A stretch of DNA of 64,000 nt from Scytonema sp045865695 (GCF_045865695.1 NZ_BAACAP010000194.1:4570-68569); one strand, 5' to 3'. Positions 18,811-28,890 are shown, numbered from the stretch's first letter. Made by a program: numbers and translations. The notes: generated from the letters alone by a model not told the origin.

Positions 18811-20045
18811 TAAACTTCGCTCCCAACAAGTTCTGGCTTGTAGCTATCTGGATACATTTCTACACCCTCACCACCACGAGGATAGTTTTGGCATATATGT
18901 CTGTGTTCCGAGATAGCCGCCGCTAGTTCCTCGCGAGTTAAATCGTTCATAAAGAAGCAATTGCCAATGGGTCTGGGCATTGCTGCTCTTAATAAACCGT
19001 CTCTTGTCAGGATAATCGATTGAGTCGCACGCCACATGAGTTCTTCTTCCATCAGGGGATGATCTAGGGCGAGACCGAGACGATTCATCAAGCTGAGAAT
19101 GCGATCGCGTTCTGAGTTAGTAATATAACCTCGTTTTGCAGCAATTGTTGCTGATAAAGCCATATCAATGTTCACTGCATGACCGTGGAATATGGGAACG
19201 CGAGGAGCTAATTCCAAAGTCGGACTCCAAGTGTGACCGTAAGCGATTACGCGATCGAGGTCTAACTCGTGGAGGTTAGGAATTTCTAACTCCAACATAG
19301 TTTTGATCGCTTCATAAGTCGCTTTATGAGCTATATCCTTAACTTCTGGTGCAGCATCAATGTAACCAAAATGAGTGCGGAGTAATTCTTCACCATACTC
19401 ATCCAACAAATCGAAAACCTCTTTGTTCGCAACCACAGCAATTTTCACGAGTTCCGCCATACCATTACGGACTTGTGCTGTGGGAAGAGTTTGCAGAAAT
19501 GAGAAATCAAGGAAAACCTTTTTAGAAGCGTGATAAGCACCCAAGCGGTTTTTCAGCTTTTTGTGATTAAGAGCTACCTTAATCGCCACGCTCGCATCAA
19601 TCAAACCAATGAGAGTTGTGGGAATACGAATGTAATTAGAACTCCGACGATAAGCAGAACAAGCAAAACCCGCTACATCTGTAATCAATCCTCCGCCAAT
19701 CACAAGTACGGGTTCCTTCCGAACCAACCTGAAATCCGCAAAAGCATCTATAATCTTCTCGAAAGATTCAACAGTCTTGTTTGGCTCAGCGATCGTAATA
19801 GAGAAAACTGTGAGGTCAATGCCGTAATACTCAAAGTACTCCTGCATTCGATCGCCGTATAGCCTGTTTACATCTGTATCCACAACAGCCAGACAGCGAC
19901 CAAAATCTTTATAGACTTCTGCCAACTCTGTATTCTTGATTGAGAAAACCCCATCAACATAAACCAGGCTATACTCAATCTTTTCGTAAGCTTCTACGTG
20001 AAAAGCGCTGTCAGTAGCTTCAAACTTTGTTTGTACGGTACTCAT
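18810..20045 (-). CDS. mysA: MysA, demethyl-4-deoxygadusol synthase (DHQ-synthase-like)
   Basis: A 411-residue member of the sugar-phosphate cyclase family, related to 3-dehydroquinate synthase and EVS. It cyclises sedoheptulose 7-phosphate to demethyl-4-deoxygadusol, the first MAA step. The NAD-binding glycine motif is VLVIGGGLITDVAGF near 113-127. The expected zinc ligands are Glu198 (GMAELVKIAV), His271 (AYGHTWSP) and His287 (IFHGHAVN). It is the first gene of the leftward mysABC operon, with about 1.1 kb of gene-free DNA upstream that presumably holds the (often UV- or salt-responsive) promoter; no specific site was recognised. Confidence 0.95.
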   Translation of the reverse strand: MSTVQTKFEATDSAFHVEAYEKIEYSLVYVDGVFSIKNTELAEVYKDFGRCLAVVDTDVNRLYGDRMQEYFEYYGIDLTVFSITIAEPNKTVESFEKIIDAFADFRLVRKEPVLVIGGGLITDVAGFACSAYRRSSNYIRIPTTLIGLIDASVAIKVALNHKKLKNRLGAYHASKKVFLDFSFLQTLPTAQVRNGMAELVKIAVVANKEVFDLLDEYGEELLRTHFGYIDAAPEVKDIAHKATYEAIKTMLELEIPNLHELDLDRVIAYGHTWSPTLELAPRVPIFHGHAVNIDMALSATIAAKRGYITNSERDRILSLMNRLGLALDHPLMEEELMWRATQSIILTRDGLLRAAMPRPIGNCFFMNDLTREELAAAISEHRHICQNYPRGGEGVEMYPDSYKPELVGSEV

Positions 20046-21122
20046 TCTTATTGACCCTAAGTTGACAATATCCCCTAATAAAATTAGGGGACTATTCGCA
20101 AAGCAATTTAAATCTGCACACTATCAAACCCTAGATGTACCTTTGAATAAATCACCCAAAAGGAACATCCAATACATTAGACAAGTGTGCATTGACTCTT
20201 ATTTCTTCCCCAAATGCGGTTTCAAGCATACTTTTGTGAGTTTGTAATGAAACTGCTGAGCCTTTTTGAGAGACAAAATCTCTTATATCAGGTTACTTGC
20301 TGGTGTTTTGCAGAAATCCCGATACAAGAATAGAGTTTTTACTCAATGGTTTTAACTAACCTATTTAACAAAATATCATGTTTTATAATAAATGCTTAAC
20401 ATTAAACGGATTTTTTCTCAGAAATTACAAAAATCTGTCCCTAGTATAAAAAAAGTTAGATTTGTTATAAATAATTGACTCCTATATATAAAAAAATTTT
20501 CATCTTCTTTTATGGTTTAAGTATTTTTACTCAAAAAAATTGCTGGTAGAACATGACACAGCTAAAATCGTACATCAAAAAAATATCAAGCGGAGTTAAT
20601 AATACTTATTGACTATTAGATTTAAGATGTGACAGTGCTGACATCGTGAAATGTAAATGAGACATAGTTTAATTTTCTTAACAATTTTTTAATGATTAGA
20701 GAAAATTAAGTCTGCTATCCCAACAATATAAGAATCATGACAACAACATCCCTGCTTCTCAAAAAATCATTCGGGTATTCAAGCAAAAACAACTAGTAAG
20801 GATTCTCATTCTTTGACAGGGGGAAGAGTTTTAATGTCTCACTTAAAGTAAACACTCTATTTTCTGATACTTGTAACAAGCTAACTCGATAGGAGTCTCG
20901 TTGTTTAGTGGGATAAGAAAGATTTTGAATTCAAAATAATAAAATTTTTTTACCATTTTTGACTTCTCTCTAAAGGTAGAATTACAGCTAAAGGTATAAA
21001 TAGACTGTTGGCGTCGTCCAAGCCTCGCTCCTAATTGACAGACAACCCACTACAGATTGATGAGATAATAGTCAAATTTTAGATATAAAGTTAAATGTAC
21101 TTTTTTTACAGTTATTTTATTT
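20046..21122. other. Long AT-rich intergenic region upstream of mysA
   Basis: Separates mysA from the divergent GAF-protein gene. It is strongly AT-rich from 20330 to 20720 and holds no convincing gene; the 61-codon frame at 20062 has no recognisable product. Promoters for both sides must lie here. A short RNA cannot be excluded. Confidence 0.35.
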
Positions 21123-21662
21123 ATGTTGAACTCAACTTTACCAAGCACTCTTCAAGAGATTTTAGAAAAACATAATGAACCAAACGCTGTTTTTAATGCT
21201 TTGCTACCAGCACTTGGAAAAGAGTTGCAGTGCGATCGCTGTTTTCTTTACCTACGAAACCCAGAACTCAAACTAGGAAAAATTACTCATTGCTGGAGAC
21301 GAAGTTCAGAAATTCCCAATCCTATGAAGCCTGAGTGGGAACCAGAACCAGAATCTTTACCAAAAGAAGATCCTCTATTTGCAGCTGCTTTACGAAAAGC
21401 TCCTTCGGTTTATGTAGAAGACGTAGAAACAGCCAATCCAGAAGTTGTCAATCGAGAGTTTGAGCGAAAAAATTTTGGACATCGAGCGCTGATACACTCC
21501 CACTTAGTTTGGAACAATGAACTATGGGGAATCCTACAGCCTTGCGTATTTGGGAACAATAGAGTTTGGTCAGCCTTGGACCATGCGATCGTCACCGAAC
21601 TCGAAAACCAGTTACCACCTTTAGTAGCTGCTTACGTTCAAGCTGCTACTAACCAACATTGA
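21123..21662 (+). CDS. Single-domain GAF protein
   Basis: A 179-residue cytoplasmic protein that is one GAF domain with little else: an N-terminal helix (LQEILEKHNEPNAVFNALLPALGKEL), CDRCFLYLRNPE, and a C-terminal core (ALIHSHLVWNNELWGILQPC) ending with a helix. GAF domains bind small ligands or chromophores; the bilin cysteine context is not obvious here. With no output domain it may act as a stand-alone sensor or adaptor. It diverges from mysA across a 1.1-kb spacer. Confidence 0.75.
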   Translation: MLNSTLPSTLQEILEKHNEPNAVFNALLPALGKELQCDRCFLYLRNPELKLGKITHCWRRSSEIPNPMKPEWEPEPESLPKEDPLFAAALRKAPSVYVEDVETANPEVVNREFERKNFGHRALIHSHLVWNNELWGILQPCVFGNNRVWSALDHAIVTELENQLPPLVAAYVQAATNQH

Positions 21663-21762
21663 AAACCGCATTTTTTAGACGGTTTTCCCCCACTCCTATT
21701 GCCGTTATCTCACCTGGAATTTCGCCATAATTTAAATATGCTCCTCTTTCACAAGGCGAACT

Positions 21763-21957
21763 ATGTTTCCATTTTCTTTTTGGTATAATAACTCTTGCTA
21801 TGGTGGGGAAACAGTTTCTCGCAAAACCCGTCTCGAACGCAAGCTAAAATTTTTAAAAACGATGCGAGATGATTTAGAAACCAAACTTGCTGGTCTTAAT
21901 GCTGCTATTAGTAATGTAGAGCAGCAGATAACTCGAGAAGATGTAACTCAGGTGTAA
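21763..21957 (+). CDS. Small coiled-coil hypothetical protein
   Basis: A 64-residue protein starting at an ATG with a fair Shine-Dalgarno (AAGG, six bases upstream). Residues 18-62 are charged and helical (RKTRLERKLKFLKTMRDD and LNAAISNVEQQITREDV), a likely short coiled coil. I do not recognise a function. Codon use is like the neighbours, and the helix-like composition argues for a real gene. Confidence 0.55.
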   Translation: MFPFSFWYNNSCYGGETVSRKTRLERKLKFLKTMRDDLETKLAGLNAAISNVEQQITREDVTQV

Positions 21958-22119
21958 TACTCTTCAGAGAAGACGTTAAGATCCCCCTAAATCCCCCTTA
22001 AAAAGGGGGACTTTGAACATTCCCCCCTTTTTAAGGGGAGCTAGGGGGGCTCTTGGTATAATAACCGTACAAAATAAATTATTCCATATTGTGGGATGGG
22101 CGTCCTCGCCCGTCCCTTA

Positions 22120-22204
22120 TTAATACCGGGCATCTTGCCCGCACCACAAGAAGTTTTAATAGGAATTAATACCGGGCATCTTGCCCGCACCACAAGAAGT
22201 TTTA
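22120..22204. repeat. Two direct copies of a 39-bp repeat
   Basis: TTAATACCGGGCATCTTGCC followed by CGCACCACAAGAAGTTTTA occurs at 22120-22158 and again at 22166-22204. Each copy contains a GGGC-ATCTT-GCCC hairpin. They follow another dispersed hairpin (GACGGGCGAGG type) near 22095, just before the convergent pentapeptide gene. Confidence 0.75.
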
Positions 22205-22227
22205 GGACATTTTTTATTTGGAAGCCC

Positions 22228-23595
22228 CTAAATCTTTGATAAGTTAGGTAATGGAGTCATTAATTTAGTAAACTCGCCTTCTTTAAACGTTTCATCCCAG
22301 TTAGCAGGTAGACGATGGGGATTGGGATTATCTTTAGTTGGCACGTACATAAAAGTATAGTCACAGTGTACGCCATCTAGCTTTGTATCCGGAGTGACGC
22401 TCCAATTTCCGATATACGTACCTGTCAGAGTTGCGCCTCTCAAATCGGTTTTATCTAATTGCGCTTCTGTAAGATTGGCTCTTGAAAGATCGGCTCCTTG
22501 CAGGTTCGATTCATTGAGCTTGGCTGCAATGAAGCTAGCATCTTTCAAATTTGCATCTTGCAAATTCATACCTTGCAAATCCCAACCATCAAAAGTTTTG
22601 CCTTGTAAATCTTTTGTAATTAGCAGTTGTCGTAGATTTTTATCCTCAAGATAGGTTGTCCTAACATCAGCCCGATTCATTGTTTTTGCCTGAAACCAGC
22701 AAGTGCGTGTGAGGACAGATTTAGTAAAATTTGTATTTTTTAGTCTTGCTTGTGTAAAGTTGGCATCTGTCAAATTGCTAGCTTGAAAATTCGTTCCACG
22801 TCTTGTTACAAAATCTAGAGCTACATTGCGAACCCAAGTTTGTTTTTCATCTTCAAAGAGTGCGCGACATCCAATATCAGCAGAGAGAAATATTGTCAAG
22901 ATAGAAATCACTCCTGCTAACGCTCCTACAACTGGACCGCCTATCCTCACAGCAGCGATCGCACCGACTCCAGCTATAGCCCCTGCGACAGACACCGTAA
23001 TTGCCACTGCTAGTAATCCAGCAGCAGATCCTGCCATAGCTGCTGCCCCAGCTATCAGGACGACGCCAGTTGCTGCTGCGATCGCTGCTATGGCTCCTGT
23101 AACGACGACTGCCACCACTGTTGCCAATTCCATGATTCCTGCCTGAGTTCCAGCCTTTGCCCATGTCACTGCCACTATTCCAGCCCATATAACTCCTGCT
23201 ACAGCAGTCCACGTCACAGCTACTGCCAAAAAACCAAAGGCTGCAGCGACTCCTTGGCGCATCGTGATGAGAAAAAACACAAACAAGACTGTTAAAGTGA
23301 CTGCAGCAACATAAGTATTTTCGTAGTTACTATTAGTAAGAATATACCCTATGAGAGAACCACTCGTAGCTGACAGCAATCCTGATATAGCGGACAGCAG
23401 TAATGCAAGAATAACTGTAGCAATTACCCAACGGCGTTGCAGCCCTGCTTTAGCATGACTGAAGTTTGCTCCTTTAAGGAAGGCACCAGTAAAGTCAGCG
23501 CCTCGGATATCTGAATAGGAGAAATCCGCACCTGTTAGGTCTTGCCCTTTGAAGGATTTACCTCTAAGTTTGGCACGCTGGTAGTTATGAGCCAC
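22228..23595 (-). CDS. Pentapeptide-repeat membrane protein
   Basis: A 455-residue protein in three parts. Residues 1-50 are pentapeptide repeats (LTGADFSYSDIRGADFTGAFL). Residues 55-250 are very rich in Ala, Gly, Val and Ile and hold several likely membrane helices. Residues 270-420 are a second pentapeptide block (FQASNLTDANFTQARLKNTN; LQDANLKDASFIAAKLNESN). Pentapeptide repeats form a right-handed quadrilateral beta-helix; membrane-linked versions are common in cyanobacteria and mostly uncharacterised. The Ala/Gly-rich part makes the complementary strand appear open. Confidence 0.82.
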   Translation of the reverse strand: MAHNYQRAKLRGKSFKGQDLTGADFSYSDIRGADFTGAFLKGANFSHAKAGLQRRWVIATVILALLLSAISGLLSATSGSLIGYILTNSNYENTYVAAVTLTVLFVFFLITMRQGVAAAFGFLAVAVTWTAVAGVIWAGIVAVTWAKAGTQAGIMELATVVAVVVTGAIAAIAAATGVVLIAGAAAMAGSAAGLLAVAITVSVAGAIAGVGAIAAVRIGGPVVGALAGVISILTIFLSADIGCRALFEDEKQTWVRNVALDFVTRRGTNFQASNLTDANFTQARLKNTNFTKSVLTRTCWFQAKTMNRADVRTTYLEDKNLRQLLITKDLQGKTFDGWDLQGMNLQDANLKDASFIAAKLNESNLQGADLSRANLTEAQLDKTDLRGATLTGTYIGNWSVTPDTKLDGVHCDYTFMYVPTKDNPNPHRLPANWDETFKEGEFTKLMTPLPNLSKI

Positions 23596-23835
23596 GTTTA
23601 AAAAGGGGATTGGGGATTAGCGACTGGGGATTGGGAAACTCCTGTTTCCTTGGAAAATTAAGATAGTCAATTATTATTAAAGGTTGTAGCCTACCAGTTT
23701 ATGTCAGGTTGCTGTAGGTGTCAAATATTAGGGATCTGGGAATAGGTAATGTGTCTCTCTTTCCCCATTGCCCCTCAACAAGGAGGGGGCACCGAGTTCC
23801 CCAATCGCTAATCCCCAATCCCTACTTTTAGAAAA

Positions 23836-25413
23836 ATGGCAAATAGATATCAAGCAAATAGCAAGTCTACAGAAATAATCGCAAAATATCCACCTCCACA
23901 AGGATGGCGCAAAATTTTCTATAGCGTCCGCGCCCGTTTGTTAGTTTGGTACTTTCTGCTAACAGCTTGTACGGCAATATTTTCTATACAAACAACTCGT
24001 CAGATCTATTGTGATGATTTGAAAGCAAGAGCGGACGCCTCTTTGATTAAAGAAGTAGCACGATTTCAATTACTGGAAAAGCAGTATATTGCAAAACAAT
24101 CGAAAAATGCAGTGAAGACGATCGCATTGTTTGATAAATTTTTGGCTACTTATGCTCCTACACGGAATGAGTATATTATTACTCTTATTAATGACGAAAT
24201 TTATAGATACAGCCCGATTTTACCTTCGGAGCTTTTAGAGCAGTATCCAGCTTTGATACGGCGTTGGACTCACCTTACAAAACCAAGGACTGGTTACATA
24301 CAAACTTCTACACAAAGAATTCGCTATGTAGCATATCCAGTCAGTACAGGTGGAGAAAGAGCCATGCTTATTGCCATTCATGATGCTTCAGCCGCTTTTC
24401 AAGCAGGAACAAATGCCATTTTCCTAGTCATGCAAGTCACTCTGATTGTCCTGCTCATCTTTTTCTTACTAGCATGGGTTACAGCTGGACGGGTACTATA
24501 TCCCCTACGTTTGCTGACGAAAACTGCTCAATCCATTACTGAGTCTGATATGACACAGCGTATTCCAGTCAAGGGAGCGGATGAAATAGCGGAGTTGACG
24601 AAAACTTTTAATGAAATGCTGGATCGGTTGCAGTTTGCTTTTGATAGTCAGCAAAAGTTTCTCAACGATGTTAGTCACGAATTGCGGACTCCCATTACTG
24701 TGATTCAGGGTCATTTGGAAATGTTACAGTTTTGCCCGGAAAAACAAGAGGTAACTATTGCTTTGGTGATGGATGAGTTAGACCGCATGAGTCGCCTGGT
24801 GAATGACTTACTACTGCTAGCAAAAACCGAACGCCCGGATTTTCTGAGGATAAAGCCAGAAGAACTCGATTGGCTGACAGAGGAAATATATCTCAAAGCG
24901 CGATCGCTTGCCAATCGAGATTGGCGGTTGGAATCTAAAGGGTTGAGCCCGGTGATGGTTGACCGTCAGAGGTTAACTCAAGCAGTGATGAATTTAATCC
25001 AAAATGCAGTTCGCCACACGAGTAATGATGATACTATTACACTTGGCTCCTCTGCTAAAGGGGATTGCATTAATATTTGGGTAAAAGATACTGGAGTTGG
25101 AATTGCCCCTGAAGACCAAAAACGCATTTTTGAGCGTTTTGTAAGGGCGACAAAAGAAGACCAGCATGAAGGGCATGGATTGGGATTGGCGATCGTGCAA
25201 GCCATTGCTCAAGCTCATGGTGGATGGGTCGAGCTTTCCAGTCGTCTGGGTCATGGGTCTACTTTCACAATTGTAATTCCCCTAGCGTCTGACGAAGAGG
25301 ACCGAATTTATGAATCGGATTCTTATCGCCGAAGACAATCATCGCATCACAGCCTTCCTGGAAACCGGGTTACAAGCACACGGCTTCATAACCACAGTAG
25401 CCACCAAGGCTAG
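23836..25413 (+). CDS. Sensor histidine kinase
   Basis: A 525-residue membrane kinase. A first membrane helix lies at about 31-52 (LLVWYFLLTACTAIFSI), a periplasmic sensor of about 140 residues follows, then a second helix near 195-218 (LVMQVTLIVLLIFFLLAWV), a HAMP domain, HisKA with the phospho-accepting His281 (DVSHELRTPI) and an HATPase domain with N, G1 and G2 boxes (NLIQNAVRHT; DTGVGIAPED; GHGLGLAIV). The canonical end would be near TFTIVIPLA; the frame then continues about 40 residues and overlaps the response-regulator gene by 104 bp. It almost certainly signals to that regulator. The stimulus is unknown. Confidence 0.9.
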   Translation: MANRYQANSKSTEIIAKYPPPQGWRKIFYSVRARLLVWYFLLTACTAIFSIQTTRQIYCDDLKARADASLIKEVARFQLLEKQYIAKQSKNAVKTIALFDKFLATYAPTRNEYIITLINDEIYRYSPILPSELLEQYPALIRRWTHLTKPRTGYIQTSTQRIRYVAYPVSTGGERAMLIAIHDASAAFQAGTNAIFLVMQVTLIVLLIFFLLAWVTAGRVLYPLRLLTKTAQSITESDMTQRIPVKGADEIAELTKTFNEMLDRLQFAFDSQQKFLNDVSHELRTPITVIQGHLEMLQFCPEKQEVTIALVMDELDRMSRLVNDLLLLAKTERPDFLRIKPEELDWLTEEIYLKARSLANRDWRLESKGLSPVMVDRQRLTQAVMNLIQNAVRHTSNDDTITLGSSAKGDCINIWVKDTGVGIAPEDQKRIFERFVRATKEDQHEGHGLGLAIVQAIAQAHGGWVELSSRLGHGSTFTIVIPLASDEEDRIYESDSYRRRQSSHHSLPGNRVTSTRLHNHSSHQG

Positions 25414-25978
25414 AGATGCATTGAATATGGCGGATAGTAATAATTTTGACTTGTTGATTCTCGATCTAGGTTTGCCAGATAAAGATGGTTTGGATGTATT
25501 GCAAGAGTTGCGGGGAAGAGGAGAAACCTTCCCCATTATCGTCCTGACTGCTCGTGATGGTGTCGATGATACTGTTGCAGGATTGGAAGGAGGTGCTGAT
25601 GATTACATTACCAAACCATTTCGGTTTGAAGAACTGCTAGCACGCATCCGAGTGCAATTACGCAACCGCCATGTACCCAGAGCGAAGGAAGAAACTATTC
25701 TGAGAGTTGGTAATATTGCTTTAGATTTGATTGCACGAGAAGTTTGGGTGGAAGATAGGCTGGTAGAACTTTCCACTCGCGAATTTATATTGGCAGAAGT
25801 GTTTTTACGTCACCCAATGCAGGTTATGAGTCGAGAACAATTACTTAACCGCATTTGGGGTTATGATTACGATCCGGGATCGAATATTGTAGATGTTTAT
25901 GTGGGTCACTTACGGAAGAAATTAGGAAGCGATCGCATAGAGACCATCCGAGGAATTGGTTATCGTTTGCGAACGTAA
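25310..25978 (+). CDS. OmpR/PhoB-family response regulator
   Basis: A 222-residue transcription regulator. The receiver domain (1-115) has the acidic pair in LIAEDN, the phospho-acceptor Asp52 in LLILDLGLPDKDG, and the conserved lysine in YITKPFRFEE. The C-terminal winged helix (about 130-222) includes LSTREFILAEVFLRHP and the recognition region NIVDVYVGHLRKKLG. The ATG lies inside the end of the kinase frame in another phase, giving an overlap of 104 bp, so the two are surely co-transcribed. Confidence 0.93.
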   Translation: MNRILIAEDNHRITAFLETGLQAHGFITTVATKARDALNMADSNNFDLLILDLGLPDKDGLDVLQELRGRGETFPIIVLTARDGVDDTVAGLEGGADDYITKPFRFEELLARIRVQLRNRHVPRAKEETILRVGNIALDLIAREVWVEDRLVELSTREFILAEVFLRHPMQVMSREQLLNRIWGYDYDPGSNIVDVYVGHLRKKLGSDRIETIRGIGYRLRT

Positions 25979-26570
25979 CGGGAACCAGTAACCAGTGACT
26001 AGTGAATGGTTAATGAGAGATAACTCACAAACAGACATCTTCACCTTCGTTCCCAAGCTCCGCCTATACCTATCAATCCACTGATAAGACTAACGAGGGC
26101 GATCGTAAAATTGAAACGTTCAGATGCTGAAAACACTTTTTTAGCACCTTTGCATAAGCGTGCGTACCTATTATTCCCGCTCTACAATAGAAATTCACCT
26201 TCATCTCCAAGCCGCTCTGGGAATGCCTTCTGCTCTCTACCTTTCTTTGTAAATAAATGTTCGGTAGTTGAGTTTAACTTTAGGAATATCGGCGACACAA
26301 TGCGATCGCGATCGCTCGATGCTTTCAAATTGCCTGCGATCGCAACACTAGGGCTGCTACCTGCAATCTCGAACAACATAAGTTTCACTTTTGAGTCAGG
26401 GCTACTCAAGGGATAAATTATACTTTTTACCTATAGATTTATAAAAAATCATTAAGAATCATTATAACTCTTTCGGATAAAAATCCATCTATCAGGAGAA
26501 GGTTTCCGAAATCAAACAAATTTTTGTAAACTGAGTGGTATCACGCCGATGAAAGAAACAAACACTTACT
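25979..26570. other. Intergenic upstream of dps
   Basis: No gene recognised. Open frames at 26111-26416 (plus) and 26182-26409 (minus) overlap each other, lack family features and contain HIP1 palindromes. The promoter of dps is expected in the last 100 bp. Confidence 0.35.
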
Positions 26571-27143
26571 ATGACTGACAACAAGCTCGCATCACGTCTT
26601 TATCCAACCCGTATTGACCTTCCTGCAGACGCACGTGCCAAGATAGTAGCAATTCTCAACCAATCCCTAGCAGCTACTTCAGACCTCAAATCTCAAACCA
26701 AGCAAGCGCACTGGAACGTCAAAGGAACTGACTTCTATCAATTGCACGAATTGTTTGATGAAATAGCAGGTGAGTTAGAAGAGTTCATCGATTTAATTGC
26801 TGAACGTGTCACTGCTTTGGGTGGTTATGCTTGCGGAACAGTCCGCATGGCAGCTGCTAATTCTATTTTGCCAGAGTATCCTACAGAAATTATCGCTGGC
26901 ATGGAGCATGTCACTGCCTTAGCAAATCGCTTTGGACCTTATGCTAAGCATTTACGCGAAGCGATCGACAAAACTGAAGATCTAGGCGATACTGATACTG
27001 CCGATCTTTACACTGAAGTTTCCCGTACTATTGACAAGCGGCTCTGGTTCCTAGACGCTCATTTACAAGCAGCTGCAAATAACTCAGGAAATGGTGTTCC
27101 TGCTACTGCTCAGAATCTAGACAGAGCTGCTGTGAGAGTGTGA
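26571..27143 (+). CDS. dps: Dps family ferritin-like DNA-protection protein
   Basis: A 190-residue Dps protein. The family signature is clear: KQAHWNVKGTDFYQLHELFDE holds the His and Asp of the inter-subunit ferroxidase centre, and EIAGELEEFIDLIAERV supplies the partner Glu. Dps forms a 12-subunit shell that oxidises Fe(II) with H2O2, stores iron and protects DNA. Monocistronic, followed by a strong hairpin at 27253-27306. Confidence 0.93.
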   Translation: MTDNKLASRLYPTRIDLPADARAKIVAILNQSLAATSDLKSQTKQAHWNVKGTDFYQLHELFDEIAGELEEFIDLIAERVTALGGYACGTVRMAAANSILPEYPTEIIAGMEHVTALANRFGPYAKHLREAIDKTEDLGDTDTADLYTEVSRTIDKRLWFLDAHLQAAANNSGNGVPATAQNLDRAAVRV

Positions 27144-27252
27144 AGTATAAAGGATAAAGTTCATTCCCAATTTTCGCTCTCGTCTTGTAAGTCTTAATTA
27201 AGGCAAGCCATATCATTTGAGTGCCAGAATAAAATCTCTTTTCTAATGTGCT

Positions 27253-27306
27253 CTCTGTACCTGGAGCGGTTTAATAAATTATTTTTGAACCGCTCCAGGT
27301 ACAGAG
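27253..27306. repeat. Perfect 19-bp inverted repeat
   Basis: CTCTGTACCTGGAGCGGTT at 27253-27271 pairs exactly with 27288-27306 around a 16-base AT-rich loop. About 110 bp after dps. It could be a terminator-like structure or a small mobile hairpin; no T-run follows. Confidence 0.7.
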
Positions 27307-27525
27307 TTACAAAGGAAAGAGAGCCTTTTTGTCTAAAAATTTAGTTATTCTTTATGAGAATAGGTGGGTGTAACCACCATTTTTTATATTTTGAACTGCC
27401 TTAAGATCTTTTTGATAAATAGTAAGTAGGGTGGGCATTGCCCACCATTTGCTGTTGGTATGCAATGCTTACTATATAAAAAAATAGTCATTTTAAAGCG
27501 AGAAGAGAAGTAGTATCTTTTTGGT

Positions 27526-27552
27526 AAGTACGGCACTTTAAAGTGCGTACTT
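27526..27552. repeat. Near-perfect palindrome
   Basis: AAGTACGGCACTTT followed by AAAGTGCGTACTT, 27 bp with a single mismatched pair, about 130 bp upstream of the pirin gene. Possibly an operator; not identified. Confidence 0.45.
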
Positions 27553-27681
27553 TTCATTTTAAATATACATATTCTAAGATAAGGATAGTTGAAAAAGAGT
27601 TGCAAAAAGACTCGTTGTTACGGTTGATTATTCAGAAACTTACAAACATTAATTGTGAAATTTTAAGCGGAGGAAAAACTT

Positions 27682-28398
27682 ATGGCTGTTAATTCTAAAA
27701 CACACCTCATTCACGATCGCAACGCACGAGGACAAAGTAGAACGGGCTGGTTGGATAGCCGTCACACATTTTCTTTTGGTGGTTTTTACGATCCAAATCG
27801 CATGGGCTTTCGTTCTTTAAGAGTGATTAATGACGATCGCGTAGTTCCTGGTGCAGGTTTTCCAACCCACGGACACAAAGATATGGAAATCCTGACATAT
27901 GTTTTAGAAGGATCGATAGAGCATAAAGATAGTTTGGGAAATGGCTCAATTATCTATCCAGGTGACGCACAAATCATGAGTGCTGGTACTGGTATTTTGC
28001 ATAGCGAGTACAATCCTTCTGAAACAGAGCCAGTTCATTTTCTTCAAATTTGGATTGTTCCTAACAAGCAAGGGTTGCAACCAAGATACGAACAAAAAAG
28101 TTTTCCTATTGAAGAAAAACGTGGAAAGCTACGTTTGATTGGCGCAAAAGATGGACGCGATGGAGCAGTCACTATTTATCAAGATGTCGATCTATACACA
28201 TCTATTCTAGAAGCTGGTGATGTTATTAACTATCGCGTTCAATCCAATCGTTATGCCTGGTTGCAAATAGCTCAAGGCGTAGTAACTTTGAATGGAGAAG
28301 AACTCAGAGCAGGCGATGGAGTACAAATTAGCCCAGAAGAACAACTCGAAATTAGTACAGATGTTGGTGCAGAAATCTTGCTCTTCGATCTAGGCTAA
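27682..28398 (+). CDS. Pirin family protein (YhhW-like bicupin)
   Basis: A 238-residue bicupin. The N-terminal cupin carries the metal site THGHKDMEILTYVLEG (two His and a Glu) with another His in GTGILHSEYNP; the segment SFGGFYDPNRMGFRSLRVIN is typical of the family. E. coli YhhW has quercetin dioxygenase activity in vitro; the physiological role in cyanobacteria is unclear, often stress-related. A Shine-Dalgarno (GGAGG) lies nine bases before the ATG. Confidence 0.9.
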   Translation: MAVNSKTHLIHDRNARGQSRTGWLDSRHTFSFGGFYDPNRMGFRSLRVINDDRVVPGAGFPTHGHKDMEILTYVLEGSIEHKDSLGNGSIIYPGDAQIMSAGTGILHSEYNPSETEPVHFLQIWIVPNKQGLQPRYEQKSFPIEEKRGKLRLIGAKDGRDGAVTIYQDVDLYTSILEAGDVINYRVQSNRYAWLQIAQGVVTLNGEELRAGDGVQISPEEQLEISTDVGAEILLFDLG

Positions 28399-28890
28399 TG
28401 TATTTGCAATTCTTCACAACTCTTGTGGGACGGGCGAGACGCCCGTCCTAATTATGCATAATTTCTGTAAAATCTCCCCTTACTCACCCTTTGAAACTTT
28501 ATTGGGGTCAAACAACCGCCCATCACCAACAATCTCCTCTAAGCGTTGATTGAATCGGGTAAGGAAATATTCAGGATCGTTCAGCTGTTACTGGACAAAC
28601 CAAGCTTCAAATCTAAACCGAAATAATAATTAGTTTACCGACTCTATAGTATCAAACCATTATTTTTAGCTTGAAGTGCGATCGCTGTTCGCTTTTTAGC
28701 AACATAGACGGGCGATAGTAGTAACAATTCGCTATGACAATCGCCTTTGAATTCGTAAGCTAGCTAAGTGCATCTCGTCTTGACAATTGACTTTTTATTC
28801 GCATATGTTAAGCTCTATAACTAAGAAGAATAGTAATAAAATAATAATATAAAAACTTGATTTGTCTACAGCTATTTAACCTTCACGGAA

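Noticed and set aside
20062..20247. 61-codon plus frame upstream of mysA
   Set aside because: No Shine-Dalgarno, no recognisable product, and it lies in what should be promoter DNA.
22826..23146. 106-codon plus frame of Ala/Thr/Pro-rich sequence
   Set aside because: Complement of the Ala/Gly-rich membrane part of the pentapeptide protein.
26111..26416. 101-codon frame upstream of dps, and its antisense partner
   Set aside because: Two overlapping frames on opposite strands created by HIP1-rich sequence; neither resembles a protein family.
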